A model generated the notes under the pieces. That model made no database searches and was not told the origin of the DNA. It saw only the letters and a list, made by a program, of their open reading frames with translations. Of a stretch of DNA of 64,000 nucleotides, positions 48,641 to 58,051 are shown piece after piece. The stretch is from Gilliamella apicola. Its GTDB lineage: Bacteria > Pseudomonadota > Gammaproteobacteria > Enterobacterales > Orbaceae. Position numbers and translations under genes: made by a program. The stretch covers positions 846,721 through 910,720 of the forward strand of contig NZ_QGLP01000005.1 in NCBI RefSeq assembly GCF_003202915.1, read 5' to 3'. Every line of letters begins with the position of its first letter. Position 1 is the first letter of the stretch.

Positions 48641-50011
48641 ATGCAAGAAAGAAAGGTTAATTCATCAGCTATCATTATTTTAACTTCTTTAGGATTTTTC
48701 ATGTCAATGATCGATTCAATGATAGTTACCACAGCTACTACCGCCATAAGAAATGATTTTCAAATATCGGTAAATTTATTACAGTGGTTGTTGAACATTT
48801 ATAATATAACCATAGCGGCATTACTACTGGTTGGTGTATCACTGGGCGAAAAAATAGGCAGAAAAAAAGTCTATCTGATTGGTATTGCCATTTTCACTAT
48901 TGCTTCTATATTTTGTGCTTTATCGACTAGTATTACCTTATTAATTATATCTCGAATGATACAGGCTGTTGGTGCTTGTGTTATGACGCCAATGTCCATG
49001 GCAATTCTAACACATTCATTACCCGTTGATATACGTGGAAAAGCTTTAGGAATATGGAGTGGCATTGGTGGTTTGGCACTAATTGTTGGGCCAGTTTTAG
49101 GCGGATTTATTGTCGCAACTTTATCATGGCAATGGATATTTTGGATTAATTTGCCTATTGGAATAATAACAATCTATTTTGCTCATAATTTATTACCTGA
49201 AAGTAAAGGTAAGGATGATAAGTTGAACTTTACTGATATTCTGCTTATTGCCATCTCTTCTGCCGGGGTAATATGGTCATTATCCACCATAACCACAAAT
49301 ACCACACACGTTATAACGATTATTACCGGATTATCTAGCCTCGCACTAGCTATTTTATTTATTGTTAGGCAAAAAATAAGTTCTACCCCTATGATTCCTT
49401 TAAGACTATTTCGCACCAAGGTATTCACTAATGGTAACATTGCGACTTTTTTATTATATGCCTCGATGTTTGGCGTGTTATTCTTTTTGCCACAATTTTT
49501 TTTAGTAATAGAAAACGTTAATCCACTAGTGGCGGGATTACAATTATTACCTTGGACAGCAACATTAGTCGTTATCGCACCTTTTGCAGGCAGTGCTGTA
49601 GATAGATTTGGCGAAAGGATTATTGCAACATTAGGATTATTCTTACAGGGGATCGGTTATCTATTAATTATTTTTTTATTTAATGCAACTGATTCATATA
49701 TAGCAATGGCAATACCTTTAATGATCGCTGGTATGGGACTTTCGATGGCAGGACCGGCTCTGCAAAAAGCGGTGTTAAGCGCTGTCGAACCAATATATTT
49801 AGGGAAAGCATCTGGAATATACAATATATTTCGCTTATTTGGTGGCGCAATAGGTACCACAATATGCGTAATTGTATTCAATATTTTCGGCGGAACCACT
49901 AATTCAACAGCTTTTGCCGAAGGATTTGATGCAGTTATTATTACGTCTGGTCTGATATCATTATTAGGAATAGTTTTTTCAATAAGGTTAACAGCAAGGG
50001 ATAAAAAATAA
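48641..50011 (+). CDS. MFS multidrug efflux transporter, DHA2 (EmrB/QacA-like) family
   Basis: About 456 residues with roughly fourteen membrane segments, the DHA2 number. Motifs: FFMSMIDSMIVTTATTAIRNDF in segment 1 (motif D1), GEKIGRKKVYLIG in loop 2-3 (motif A) and the motif C-like GIGGLALIVGPVLGG in segment 5. The start at 48641 is decided by a perfect AGGAGG eight bases upstream; a TTG 11 codons earlier lacks one. No EmrA-type partner lies nearby. A convergent ArsR-type regulator gene follows, which may control it. Substrates unknown; drug or toxic compound export is the family role. Confidence 0.87.
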   Translation: MQERKVNSSAIIILTSLGFFMSMIDSMIVTTATTAIRNDFQISVNLLQWLLNIYNITIAALLLVGVSLGEKIGRKKVYLIGIAIFTIASIFCALSTSITLLIISRMIQAVGACVMTPMSMAILTHSLPVDIRGKALGIWSGIGGLALIVGPVLGGFIVATLSWQWIFWINLPIGIITIYFAHNLLPESKGKDDKLNFTDILLIAISSAGVIWSLSTITTNTTHVITIITGLSSLALAILFIVRQKISSTPMIPLRLFRTKVFTNGNIATFLLYASMFGVLFFLPQFFLVIENVNPLVAGLQLLPWTATLVVIAPFAGSAVDRFGERIIATLGLFLQGIGYLLIIFLFNATDSYIAMAIPLMIAGMGLSMAGPALQKAVLSAVEPIYLGKASGIYNIFRLFGGAIGTTICVIVFNIFGGTTNSTAFAEGFDAVIITSGLISLLGIVFSIRLTARDKK

Positions 50012-50064
50012 TATTTGATAAAATCAAAGCGATAAATTCAACAATAAATCAATATTTGAGTATT

Positions 50065-50364
50065 TTAAAGATTATCAAAAAACCCGGTAACATATTTATC
50101 AAATGTTGATTTATTAAGCCATACATATTTTTCCCTAGCACTTTTTCTTACGTTAATTAATTCTGCTTGTTGTAATAACCTAAAATGATAAGTTCCTGAG
50201 GGTTTACTAATACCAACTGCTTGACCAATTTCACCACAGATAACCTCTGTTCCTATACTTTTTAAATATTTAATTATTTCTATTCTAACCGGATCAGATA
50301 ATGCTTTAAAAATAAGCACCATTTTTTCATTTAATTGGTTATCAATTGTACTAATATTCATCAT
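50065..50364 (-). CDS. ArsR/SmtB-family transcriptional regulator
   Basis: 99 residues, a single winged-helix domain: MVLIFKALSDPVRIEIIKYL (first helices), VICGEIGQAVGISKPSGTYHFRLLQQAELI (HTH and recognition helix) and VRKSAREKYVWLN (wing). The metal-binding ELCVCDL box of classical ArsR proteins is replaced by GTEVICGEI, with one cysteine, so sensing of metal is not evident. It lies 53 bases from the end of the convergent DHA2 pump gene; control of that gene is possible. No strong ribosome binding site is seen. Confidence 0.82.
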   Translation of the reverse strand: MMNISTIDNQLNEKMVLIFKALSDPVRIEIIKYLKSIGTEVICGEIGQAVGISKPSGTYHFRLLQQAELINVRKSAREKYVWLNKSTFDKYVTGFFDNL

Positions 50365-50920
50365 ATTTACAGAGTTAATTATAATTAAACATGATTATAA
50401 CATGTGGTGAATTTATTCACCTAAAAAACTGATACTTCAACTTTTATATGGAACGTTTTTTGTATCACAAAAATAAACTCAATCTATTGGAAATAAAAAT
50501 GTTTATGTTTTCAATTAAGTTGGATGAGCGTTAGTTACTGGTTTGGTAAAATTAGTAACGACTTAGAAACAGGCCTGATATTTGATAAGCTGAAACAGAT
50601 CGTTACATTAACACCAAACGATAGGTTAAGGTGAGCATGCAGTCACTACGTTAGCGGAGGAGCAAAATGCGGATAAATTTTCTGGCATAAATTTGATTTT
50701 TTCAAGCAAGTTTTAAAAATATAGACAATTGAAACAATTATAAAATTTAATAAATTTACACCGTGAAAAACTAGTTTCGAAAGTTTTTTACTGTAAAAAA
50801 TACCACTCAACAAAATAAATACGCCACTATTGGGACGATTAGCATAAATATAAATTTTAATAAATTTACACCCGAATAAAAAATATTTCTCAAATTTTTT
50901 ACGCCATTGAGCTTATTCCT
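50365..50920. other. Repeat-bearing intergenic region
   Basis: About 550 bases without a supportable gene. It holds two copies of a degenerate AT-rich element, around 50740-50810 and 50848-50905, sharing ATTTAATAAATTTACACC and then a stretch with TTTCTCAAA or TTTCGAAAG and TTTTTTAC. A third copy is at 53085-53150, on the far side of the adhesin-like copy 3. Confidence 0.5.
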
Positions 50921-50950
50921 CAAAAATAAACCCGCCCCAGTTGGGGTGGA
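50921..50950 (-). terminator. Intrinsic terminator downstream of adhesin-like copy 3
   Basis: On the minus strand CCACCCC, AACT and GGGGCGG form a strong GC-rich stem (one mismatch), followed by GTTTATTTTT. It lies about 140 bases beyond the copy 3 stop codon. Confidence 0.75.
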
Positions 50951-51091
50951 TAATTAACTAGTTGTTACACCGAAAATCGCTTTAACTTGTCACATCGTCA
51001 AAGTCATTGCCTTTTCAAAGCAACTATTCCCTAGCGAATTAATTATATTTTAACCTTCTATTCTTCTCTAGCCAGAACTAAGGAATAGGAT

Positions 51092-52498
51092 TTAAGGATA
51101 GACACAAAGTCCGCTACCTATGCCGTCAAGGCTATTACCACCAATGTGACCATCATTTGAGCCAACGACAAAAATGCTATCATGCATCGTATCAATCGTC
51201 CAATATCCGGCGCCTGGGGGCCCACTGGCATTAAAGTTGGCGCCAGCATAGTTGTACATATAACCCCACTCCGTAAAAAAACCTGCTCCAATGTGGCGTC
51301 GATAAAAATCATTAGGTGATGAAGGTGTAGCACCGACTGAACCTTCACAGAGAGGACTCGAATTAACTCCTTGACAGGAAGCGTTAGTTAAATCCTTTAC
51401 ATTAGGTATACGGTATCCAATATTAGCACACCAAGATGATGTGCTAGATAAACTGTAATAAGAAATACCACGGTTGACAAACCATTGCTTTAACTGAAAA
51501 CCATATTTTACGACTGCATCACCACTACTATTTCGACCAACTAACTCAAATGTCTGAGGTAATGTCGGATTGGGTATACTTCCTAAACTTCTTGGATCAT
51601 CAGTGCTCCATTGCAAAGGTTTGGCTACAGGCCCCTTCAAAAGAACGCGAACACTTGTACCAGAGTCATTAGATGTCATAATCGCAGTAATATCACCATT
51701 AGGTGAAACTGGCTCCCAATTTAGTCGACCAATTCCACCTATATCTAAATAAAAATCCAATCCATCAGCGCCAGTAGTTGGGAAATTTAAACCATATGAA
51801 GAAGGCAAAAGTGATTGTGTAAGAAAACCTTTATTAGAATCCCATATAGAAGCAGGGCCAGCATAATCATCCATATTTAAATATAAATTTGGTTTAGCAA
51901 AGCAGACAGTAGCTTTTGTTCGAGGATTGATAAAATAAGTAACATTACTGGGACTAAAACTACTACTTTTAGGTAAACCATAAAGAGTAGTTAATGAACC
52001 TCCTGTACTCGATAAAACTAATTTATATGGTGCTTTACAAATATCTAATATCTCGCTACGAGCGACAGATTGATTATTTTTATCAAAGATAGTTAAACTT
52101 AAATTTCCAGTAATAATTACACCACTTGGATCCCGACCATCACCATCATCATCACCCCAATAATTATATGGTTGACCGATGAGAGCATTTAAACCAATTT
52201 CGTTGGTATCAGTTGGTACCATCATATCAATATCTGTAAAACGCTGATAATCCTCAGGCAATTTAATAGGAGTTGATGGGCTTGAATTATTCGTTGTTGG
52301 GGTATATTTAGTACCATCTGATAAGCTTATCCAAAGAAGCCCGCCAGTATCAGTCACTCGAGTTTGACCTCCATCAAACGTTAAATATGGCGCATTACCA
52401 TATATAGGATTTGATGTTTTAGTCGTTAATGCGTGGCTGGTATAAGAAGTTATTAGCAACAAGCTAAACGATAACTTTAAAAAGATCTGCCGAGACAA
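51092..52498 (-). CDS. Secreted adhesin-like protein, copy 3
   Basis: About 468 residues, the same family as copies 1 and 2 but diverged throughout: signal-like N-terminus (RQIFLKLSFSLLLITSYTSHALTTK), YLTFDGGQTRV, LLWISLSDGTKYTP, YWGDDDGDGRD, then the tip with YGFQLKQWFVNRG, WCANIGYRIPNVKDLTN, C-rich GVNSSPLCEGSVGA and IGAGFFTEWGYM, ending CVYP. The start is again a TTG without Shine-Dalgarno, and the same frame is open upstream to the promoter. Promoter, heptamers and leader are far more conserved with copies 1 and 2 than the coding part is. A good terminator follows. Likely exported surface or periplasmic protein. Confidence 0.75.
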   Translation of the reverse strand: MSRQIFLKLSFSLLLITSYTSHALTTKTSNPIYGNAPYLTFDGGQTRVTDTGGLLWISLSDGTKYTPTTNNSSPSTPIKLPEDYQRFTDIDMMVPTDTNEIGLNALIGQPYNYWGDDDGDGRDPSGVIITGNLSLTIFDKNNQSVARSEILDICKAPYKLVLSSTGGSLTTLYGLPKSSSFSPSNVTYFINPRTKATVCFAKPNLYLNMDDYAGPASIWDSNKGFLTQSLLPSSYGLNFPTTGADGLDFYLDIGGIGRLNWEPVSPNGDITAIMTSNDSGTSVRVLLKGPVAKPLQWSTDDPRSLGSIPNPTLPQTFELVGRNSSGDAVVKYGFQLKQWFVNRGISYYSLSSTSSWCANIGYRIPNVKDLTNASCQGVNSSPLCEGSVGATPSSPNDFYRRHIGAGFFTEWGYMYNYAGANFNASGPPGAGYWTIDTMHDSIFVVGSNDGHIGGNSLDGIGSGLCVYP

Positions 52499-52628
52499 AA
52501 AGGATTGAAGAAAGGATCGCGCAAAATTTCGCGAATTTATGTATAACTTCGATAAAAAATAAATTATGGTGAAAAATAAACGTTGAGAACTTAACTTTGA
52601 CGAAATTAAATTATAGGTTGGGCAGGTT

Positions 52629-52682
52629 GCGTGTTGCGTGTTGCGTGTTTAAAATTATAATGCATTTCGACGTTCCTGTCAA
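52629..52682 (-). promoter_or_regulatory. Perfect consensus sigma-70 promoter and heptamer repeat, adhesin-like copy 3
   Basis: Minus strand: -35 TTGACA (52677-52682), 17-base spacer, -10 TATAAT (52654-52659), then three AACACGC heptamers (52629-52649). A distal promoter-like pair TTGCAT, 17 bases, TATAAT lies about 100 bases further upstream, as at the other copies. Confidence 0.8.
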
Positions 52683-52818
52683 TTAGACCTTTGATTTATT
52701 TTAAATTTAATGTTAATTATTTAGATATTTTCGTTTGCATTAAACGATATGAAAATTATAGTGACTGAAAAAACACGATGCAATATTTTTTTAAGTTTAA
52801 TTGTTAACTTTCGTAAAG

Positions 52819-53162
52819 AAAAATAAAAAAGAATATAAAAAATAGATGACTTAATCCTTATTCCAACAGGAAATAACTTCTTTGGTTACGTATCATTAGC
52901 TATAGCGTATTGACAAGGTAAATTTTGTTTTAGTGGTTAAAATTAGTGGTTATTATTGAGAACGAGATTTTGATTTTTTAAGCACGTTATTAACAGCAAA
53001 AAGTGTATTACTAAAGTTTTTAGCAGTATAGTGTATATCATTTAGATTTAATCAAGTTTTAATAATTTAACCAATTAGTATAATTATAAATTTTAATAAA
53101 TTGATGCCGACAAAAAGACCTTTTCTCAATTTTTCCCTGACTTTAAGTGGGCAAATATTAAC
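52819..53162. other. Intergenic stretch between adhesin-like copy 3 and the VOC pseudogene
   Basis: About 340 AT-rich bases without a supportable gene. It contains the third copy of the ATTTTAATAAATT element (about 53085-53150) also found twice on the other side of copy 3. Confidence 0.45.
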
Positions 53163-53543
53163 TTAATTGCAATAATTAGCTAGTTCAACAAGGTTTCCAT
53201 CTGGGTCTCTTAGATAGAGACTTTTGATATTACCTTTAGCACCGTGTCGATCAACGATCCCTTCTACAATTGGATAACCTTTTTTTATAATCTCTTTTTT
53301 TACGCTCTCAATATCGTCTTCAACTATTAAACAAAAATCTTGGCTACCATATTCTGGATGTAATGCTGCTGGCTGAAATTCGCCTTTTTTGGCATGAATG
53401 TTAATCTTTTGATTACCAAAGACAAAAGCATGGCGCCCGTCGCGTTCGATATGTTTTAATCCTAATATATCTTGCTAAAAGGCAATGCTTTTAGTGAGAT
53501 CATGACTAGTAATGACAAAATGATCGATATTTTTAATTTTCAT
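53163..53543 (-). pseudogene. VOC-family (glyoxalase/bleomycin-resistance-like) gene with an amber stop
   Basis: Minus-strand frame of 127 codons starting MKIKNIDHFVITSHDLTKS and ending DPDGNLVELANYCN, a complete vicinal-oxygen-chelate protein with the metal-site contexts DHFVI, KINIHAKKGEF and LRDPDGNLVEL. Codon 23 is TAG (53475-53477), between SIAF and QDILGL, where relatives have an aromatic residue (Tyr is the usual one and differs by one base). The rest is intact, so the break is recent; reinitiation is unlikely. Confidence 0.85.
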
Positions 53544-53625
53544 CAGTATCTATTCTCTCTATCTAATCTAAAAAAAGTATATATTGAAACTATATTGATT
53601 ATTTGACTTGCAATAGTTTTATCGA

Positions 53626-53964
53626 TTAAATAATTATCATTAAACTTAATATACAAATTAACAAATTAATCAAACAAGACAAAATTTTTTGAATATTATC
53701 TAACGCCATTTTTGATAAAAAAATATCAGTATCAATCCTGATATAAACTCTGAATGATTGTTCAGAACTTTTTTCAGATAATGATACAGAAATGCGACCC
53801 ACTCTGTTTATTTTCTCGATAGTTAAATCAAAATATTTTTTTATTATCTGACTGTGACAATTTTTCAAAACAATTTCAGTAATACCATCTCTATCAAACT
53901 TCATTATTGTAATATTATTACGAATAGGCTCACCCAATTTTACGGGCATACTAAAAAGGGACAA
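53626..53964 (-). CDS. Hypothetical protein in the decaying cluster
   Basis: Up to 112 residues. A beta-rich N-terminal part (MKFDRDGITEIVLKNC, ISVSLSEKSSEQSFRVYIRI) is followed by a C-terminal membrane segment (ILSCLINLLICILSLMIII). The listed start is a TTG; an ATG five codons in (53949) is possible, and no ribosome binding site is convincing. It is flanked by two pseudogenes on the same strand and may itself be the remainder of a longer gene. Family not recognised. Confidence 0.45.
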   Translation of the reverse strand: MSLFSMPVKLGEPIRNNITIMKFDRDGITEIVLKNCHSQIIKKYFDLTIEKINRVGRISVSLSEKSSEQSFRVYIRIDTDIFLSKMALDNIQKILSCLINLLICILSLMIII

Positions 53965-54070
53965 AAAATACTTAAATTTTTTTATTTATTCTATTTATCC
54001 ATAATGATAGGCTAGAATTGATAATTCACTTTTACCAATTCGTATTTGTTTCATTTATTATAAAAAAGTA

Positions 54071-54456
54071 TCATTTCTTTATCATCAGACTCTCCATAAT
54101 TCCATGAATACAACGACCATCTGTAATACAAATGTCTACCCTAATCGCATTCGTACCATCATATAACTCTGGATGAAGAAAGTTTGATCCTGATAAATAT
54201 ATCTCAAGAACAAGTTTAAAAATATCATGATGTCCCGGAGATTGTATTTCCTGACCGTCTGTAGGACATTTGTTATCATTACAAAATCCATGTGGAAGAA
54301 TAATTGAATTAGTTGTAATTTTGATAAATAACGAGTTTTCAAAACTACCAATATTCTAAATAGTAAATGTCGAAATATACTGACGATTAAATACGTCAGC
54401 ATTTACAAAAAACTAACTAAGATGAATAAACTATAAAAAATATTCCTAAAAATCAT
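54071..54456 (-). pseudogene. Small exported protein gene with a frameshift and an amber stop
   Basis: From ATG 54456 the minus strand encodes a signal peptide, MIFRNIFYSLFILVSF, then hits a stop. Adding one base at the T6 run (54407-54412 on the plus strand as A6) continues it as VNADVFNRQYISTFTI, then an in-frame TAG, then NIGSFENSLFIKITTNS and on through CNDNKCPTDGQE and DICITDGRCIHGIMES to the TGA at 54071. The product would be a 128-residue secreted protein with four cysteines. An 88-codon frame in another register (54136-54402) is a shadow of this gene. Family unknown. Confidence 0.68.
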
Positions 54457-54495
54457 ACTATTCATTCATCACCATGGATTAAAATTTATGTACAA

Positions 54496-54924
54496 CTAAC
54501 GTACAACTAACACCGATGTTTTTGCTCCTCGCACCACACCAGAAGCATTTGATCCCAATAAATGGGTAGAGATATTAGGGCGTCTTGAACCGATAATAAT
54601 CAAATCTGGCTCAATCTCTTCGGTTAAACGCAAAATCTCATCTCTTGGGTTACCAAAAGCAATTGAAAAAGATAAACTATCCCGCGGTAAATCAATTGAA
54701 TCAATTAGGCTATTTAACCACTGTTCTGTTTGTACTGTCGCCTGATCTTTAAACTCATCAAAACCAAATGAGTAGGCATTTACGATAGCTGATGCTACTG
54801 GTAAGGTATGAAAGAAGATAACTTGGGCATTGGATAATTTTGCTAAACACTCAACATGAGGGATCACTTTTTGAGTTAGAGCATCTTCAAGCACATCAAT
54901 TGGTACTAATATTTTTTTGTACAT
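54496..54924 (-). CDS. Universal stress protein, UspA family
   Basis: 142 residues with one Usp domain: MYKKILVPIDVLED at the start (first strand and Asp), VIFFHTLP, and the C-terminal nucleotide-binding pattern IIGSRRPNISTHLLGSNASGVV..TSVLVV (G-x2-G-x9-G-S/T type), suggesting the ATP-binding UspF/UspG-like subgroup. The ATG at 54924 follows GGAGGAG by seven bases; the frame is open a few codons upstream but without support. It appears intact among decayed neighbours. Exact role under stress is not predictable. Confidence 0.9.
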   Translation of the reverse strand: MYKKILVPIDVLEDALTQKVIPHVECLAKLSNAQVIFFHTLPVASAIVNAYSFGFDEFKDQATVQTEQWLNSLIDSIDLPRDSLSFSIAFGNPRDEILRLTEEIEPDLIIIGSRRPNISTHLLGSNASGVVRGAKTSVLVVR

Positions 54925-55093
54925 AACAACTCCTCCACACAATATTAAAATTTGGCTTTATCATTCTAACTGGTAAACACCAATGGTATTGGTTTAGTAT
55001 GATACTATTTTCACATTAAATCCAATATTAATATCCTAACGCGAATTTAAAAGATTGAAATATTTTTTTGCAAAATCATGACAATAATCAATT

Positions 55094-55500
55094 ATGGCAA
55101 ATATTATTTCTGACCATGATATCAAATCGACATTAGGACACGCGACGCTATTATAGCGTCGTTGTTCGTTAGGTGAACGTAGACCAATAGATGAAAAATC
55201 TCGTTTTCAAGTATCAAACAATGTTAATTTAGTAATTAGCGTATAAAATGGCTCAAAGCTAATCGCAATTGCTCGCTGTTTAAATAACTTCGTTTACATA
55301 ACTTATTTAACTGATTTGGCAGTTGACGAGGAGGTATCAAACCAGATATTGGTAAGCAATTGATAAAAACTATCGAAAATCATATTGATAATCGCTATAC
55401 GATTGCATTACTTGCAGCACCACAAACTGTTGATTATTACGCTCATATCGGTTTTAATGCTCATCTTCCCGCATGGATTTTAAGAGAACAGTTAAAATGA
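55094..55500 (+). pseudogene. GNAT-family acetyltransferase, decayed
   Basis: Fragments of one protein appear in order in shifting plus-strand frames: MANIISDHDIKS, LGERRPIDEKSRFQV, VNLVISV then a stop, NGSKLIAIARCLNNFVYI, DLAVDEE, and GIGKQLI (acetyl-CoA loop) followed by a good stretch ENHIDNRYTIALLAAPQTVD and YYAHIGFNAHLPAWILREQ to the TGA at 55498. This is a typical GNAT N-acetyltransferase layout with internal stops and small indels. Its last codons overlap the yceF start (ATGA). Confidence 0.75.
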
Positions 55501-56078
55501 GAATTATCCTAGCCTCGACATCACTATCACGTAAAAAAGTACTGGAAAAATTAGCTATTCCTTTTGAATGTGTGCCACCAATTTGTGATGAAACACCCCT
55601 TGCAAACGAGAGTGCAAAGCAGTTAGTGGTGCGATTGGCTAATGCTAAAGCGCAGTCATTAGTGGCAAACTATCCTGATAGTTTGATTATTGGCTCCGAC
55701 CAAGTCGGTGTTTTGGATGGGCAGATTGTTTGTAAACCACATACCATTGAAAACGCCAAGCAACAATTAAAAAACAGCAGTGGCAAAGCGTTTTACTTTT
55801 ATACGGGAATGACAGTGATTAATACTCGTACCGATCAATCGCAAACAATTTGTGAACCATTTAAGGTCACTTTTCGCCGATTAACTGATGCAGAAATTGA
55901 AGCTTATATCGCTAAAGAGATGCCATTACAATGTGCTGGTAGTTTTAAATGTGATGAGTTAGGCATTACGCTGTTTGATAAACTCGAAGGTGACGATATT
56001 AATTCGTTAGTCGGATTACCGTTGATAAAATTAAATAAAATCATGATTGATATGGGCTGTAATCCACTATTGTTATAA
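55497..56078 (+). CDS. yceF: 7-methyl-GTP pyrophosphatase, Maf family (YceF-type)
   Basis: Hydrolyses m7GTP and related nucleotides to the monophosphate, a house-cleaning enzyme. The 193 residues have the Maf signature ILASTSLSRKKVLEKL at the N-terminus, IGSDQVGVLDGQIVCKP with the catalytic Asp, and FKCDELGITLFDKLEGDDINSLVGLPL, the YceF-type (Maf-2) version. Length equals E. coli YceF (194). The ATG at 55497 is used since it starts the conserved part; an earlier in-frame ATG lies inside the GNAT relic. In E. coli yceF lies near rluC; here the neighbours differ. Confidence 0.93.
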   Translation: MRIILASTSLSRKKVLEKLAIPFECVPPICDETPLANESAKQLVVRLANAKAQSLVANYPDSLIIGSDQVGVLDGQIVCKPHTIENAKQQLKNSSGKAFYFYTGMTVINTRTDQSQTICEPFKVTFRRLTDAEIEAYIAKEMPLQCAGSFKCDELGITLFDKLEGDDINSLVGLPLIKLNKIMIDMGCNPLLL

Positions 56079-56103
56079 TTACTAAAGATATCATTAGTGC
56101 AAA

Positions 56104-56769
56104 CTAATCGATTAATCGACCTGAAGACATTTTTAGCCTTCTTTGGCTATAACTTGCTACATCATTATCATGAGTAACAATTAACAGTGCAGTGCCTTGT
56201 TGGTGAATATCGGTTAATAACGCCATAATTTGTGCAGAGCTTTCCTCGTCAAGATCGCTGGTTGGTTCGTCGGCAATCACCAGTTGTGGTTGGCAAATTA
56301 GCGCCCGTAAAATAGCAATTCGGCGCATTTCACCGCCCGACATATTGGCTGGATAAGCATCCTTTAAATAACTGATTTGAGCTTTTTCAAGCAGTTGCAA
56401 CGCATAATTTAAACTTGATTGGTTTTCACGTTTAGTTAGAGAAAACGGTAAGCGAATATTTTCCAGTGCAGTCAAGTTAGGTAATAAACTACTACCTTGT
56501 GGAATATATCCAAGGTATTGATTACGAAATGCCGATACCTGTTTATCATCGAGTTCGAATAAATTAGTACCGTTAATGGTAACTTTACCTTGTGTTGGCG
56601 TTAATAACCCAGCAATCATATTAAGTAGTGTGGTTTTACCACTGCCTGATTTTCCCATGATACTAATAAAGTCGTTTTGATCCATTGAAAAACTGATATT
56701 ATTTACTGCCGAGAATTGTTGCGTTGCTCGTTTATAATCTTTACGAAGGTTTTTGACTTCCAATAACAT
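56104..56769 (-). CDS. ABC transporter ATP-binding protein of the iron-uptake cluster (LolD/MacB-like) 1
   Basis: 221 residues with Walker A GKSGSGKTTLLNM (about 40-52), Q-loop YIPQGSSLLP, signature NMSGGEMRRIAILRAL, Walker B LVIADEPTSDLDEES and H-loop TALLIVTHD. It is the LolD/MacB/FtsE-type ATPase. Its start codon overlaps the stop of the permease gene 56769-57974, with which it forms an ABC unit. It is the last gene of a minus-strand operon beginning with an FTR1 permease, in the layout of the Fet/P19 iron systems of pathogenic E. coli and Campylobacter. Confidence 0.93.
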   Translation of the reverse strand: MLLEVKNLRKDYKRATQQFSAVNNISFSMDQNDFISIMGKSGSGKTTLLNMIAGLLTPTQGKVTINGTNLFELDDKQVSAFRNQYLGYIPQGSSLLPNLTALENIRLPFSLTKRENQSSLNYALQLLEKAQISYLKDAYPANMSGGEMRRIAILRALICQPQLVIADEPTSDLDEESSAQIMALLTDIHQQGTALLIVTHDNDVASYSQRRLKMSSGRLID

Positions 56770-57974
56770 TATTCACCCTCTCTTAATGTTTGATAAGTAT
56801 CAAATTTAGTCAATGATAATGCCGAATAGATACTTGACAGCGGACCAATAATTAACGTCAGCAAAAATACCAATAATGCATAAATTAAGCCATCTGTTAT
56901 GGAAATATTTACGCATGGCAAGCCAATTGATTGGCAAATTAATAAGCTAAAGGCATAAATTAAGACACCGGCAATCACAACGCCCACAATACCACCTAAG
57001 GCGCTAATGATTAGTGATTCTCGCAGTAACATTTTAACCAAATCACTACGTGAAGCCCCTAAAATACGTAATAAGCTGATTTCGCGTTTACGTTCATTAA
57101 GTGAGGAAGAAAATATCACAAAGATCACAATAATCGCCAGCAGCCAAAATATTGCCGATAAGCTGTAAACAATGGTTGAAAAGCCATTAAGCCATTTAGA
57201 GATATTACTCAACATGCCTTTAGTCATCACAAAATCAATATTGTAGTCGATGGCATATTTCGGCATCATCTGATTAACAACATCTTTAGGTTGATAATCA
57301 GGATCGACTTTAACAAAAATTGATGATACATAGTTAACAAAGTGATCAGTATCGCCCTCAATTAAATTGGCTGCTTTCATCAGTGATTGTGCGGCAGGTA
57401 TGGTCATAAAAACTGAAGTGTCAAACCCCATCCCTGTGCTATCCATTTTAGCGGCAATTTTAAAGGAATGATTAAAAAACTTAATTTCGTCACCCACATT
57501 TGAGGTAATTTTGCTACCCACCACAACCTGTTGGTCGGTCAAGGGTTGGCTTAACTGCGTTTGTAACCAAGGCTTGATTACAAAATCACTTTGTTGATCA
57601 AAACCAATTAGTTGTACTTTAGACGTACAACAACCAGCACTCAACGAAGCGATAAACAGTTGGGGGGAGACAGCTTCAACCCCTTTGATTACTTTGATTC
57701 TATCAATCAAGTCAGCCTTCAGATAAAAACTACTTGGTTCGCCACGTAATAACGCCACCTCAAGATTTTTTTCATAACCATAAGGCACTACCATAATATC
57801 TGCCCCTAAACGATTAGCCATGCCTGAAATCCCTAAGCTTAGGTTTTTCATTAACACACTACCACCAAATAGCGTAGCGGAAAAAAGCATAATAATGATT
57901 ATCAAACAACAACTACGAAATGGTCGTCGTTGAATGTTTCGCCATGCTAAATTCGCGATAGTTATTTCTTGCAT
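56769..57974 (-). CDS. ABC transporter permease, FtsX/MacB-type, iron-uptake cluster 1
   Basis: 401 residues: one membrane segment near the N-terminus (about 18-40), a large extracytoplasmic MacB-core-like domain (about 45-270, with DIMVVPYGYEKNLE and VSSIFVKVDPD), then three C-terminal segments of the FtsX domain (SLSAIFWLLAIIVIFVIFSS, LLRILGASRSDLVKMLLRESL, LIYALLVFLLTLIIGP). A pair of cysteines lies in ASLSAGCCTSKVQL. It pairs with the overlapping ATPase gene. In Fet-type clusters such permeases accompany FTR1 and P19 and are needed for efficient iron uptake; the exact substrate is not settled. Confidence 0.88.
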   Translation of the reverse strand: MQEITIANLAWRNIQRRPFRSCCLIIIIMLFSATLFGGSVLMKNLSLGISGMANRLGADIMVVPYGYEKNLEVALLRGEPSSFYLKADLIDRIKVIKGVEAVSPQLFIASLSAGCCTSKVQLIGFDQQSDFVIKPWLQTQLSQPLTDQQVVVGSKITSNVGDEIKFFNHSFKIAAKMDSTGMGFDTSVFMTIPAAQSLMKAANLIEGDTDHFVNYVSSIFVKVDPDYQPKDVVNQMMPKYAIDYNIDFVMTKGMLSNISKWLNGFSTIVYSLSAIFWLLAIIVIFVIFSSSLNERKREISLLRILGASRSDLVKMLLRESLIISALGGIVGVVIAGVLIYAFSLLICQSIGLPCVNISITDGLIYALLVFLLTLIIGPLSSIYSALSLTKFDTYQTLREGE

Positions 57975-58051
57975 GTTTTATTTCTCGTTATTGTCTAGTG
58001 GATGTTAACGCTGGTTAATGCTCTTTACTAAATGCTATTTACAAATAATAG

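Noticed and set aside
54136..54402. An 88-codon minus-strand frame as a real gene
   Set aside because: Another frame over the same DNA, once a frameshift and one stop are allowed, gives a sensible secreted protein with a signal peptide, so the 88-codon frame is a shadow.
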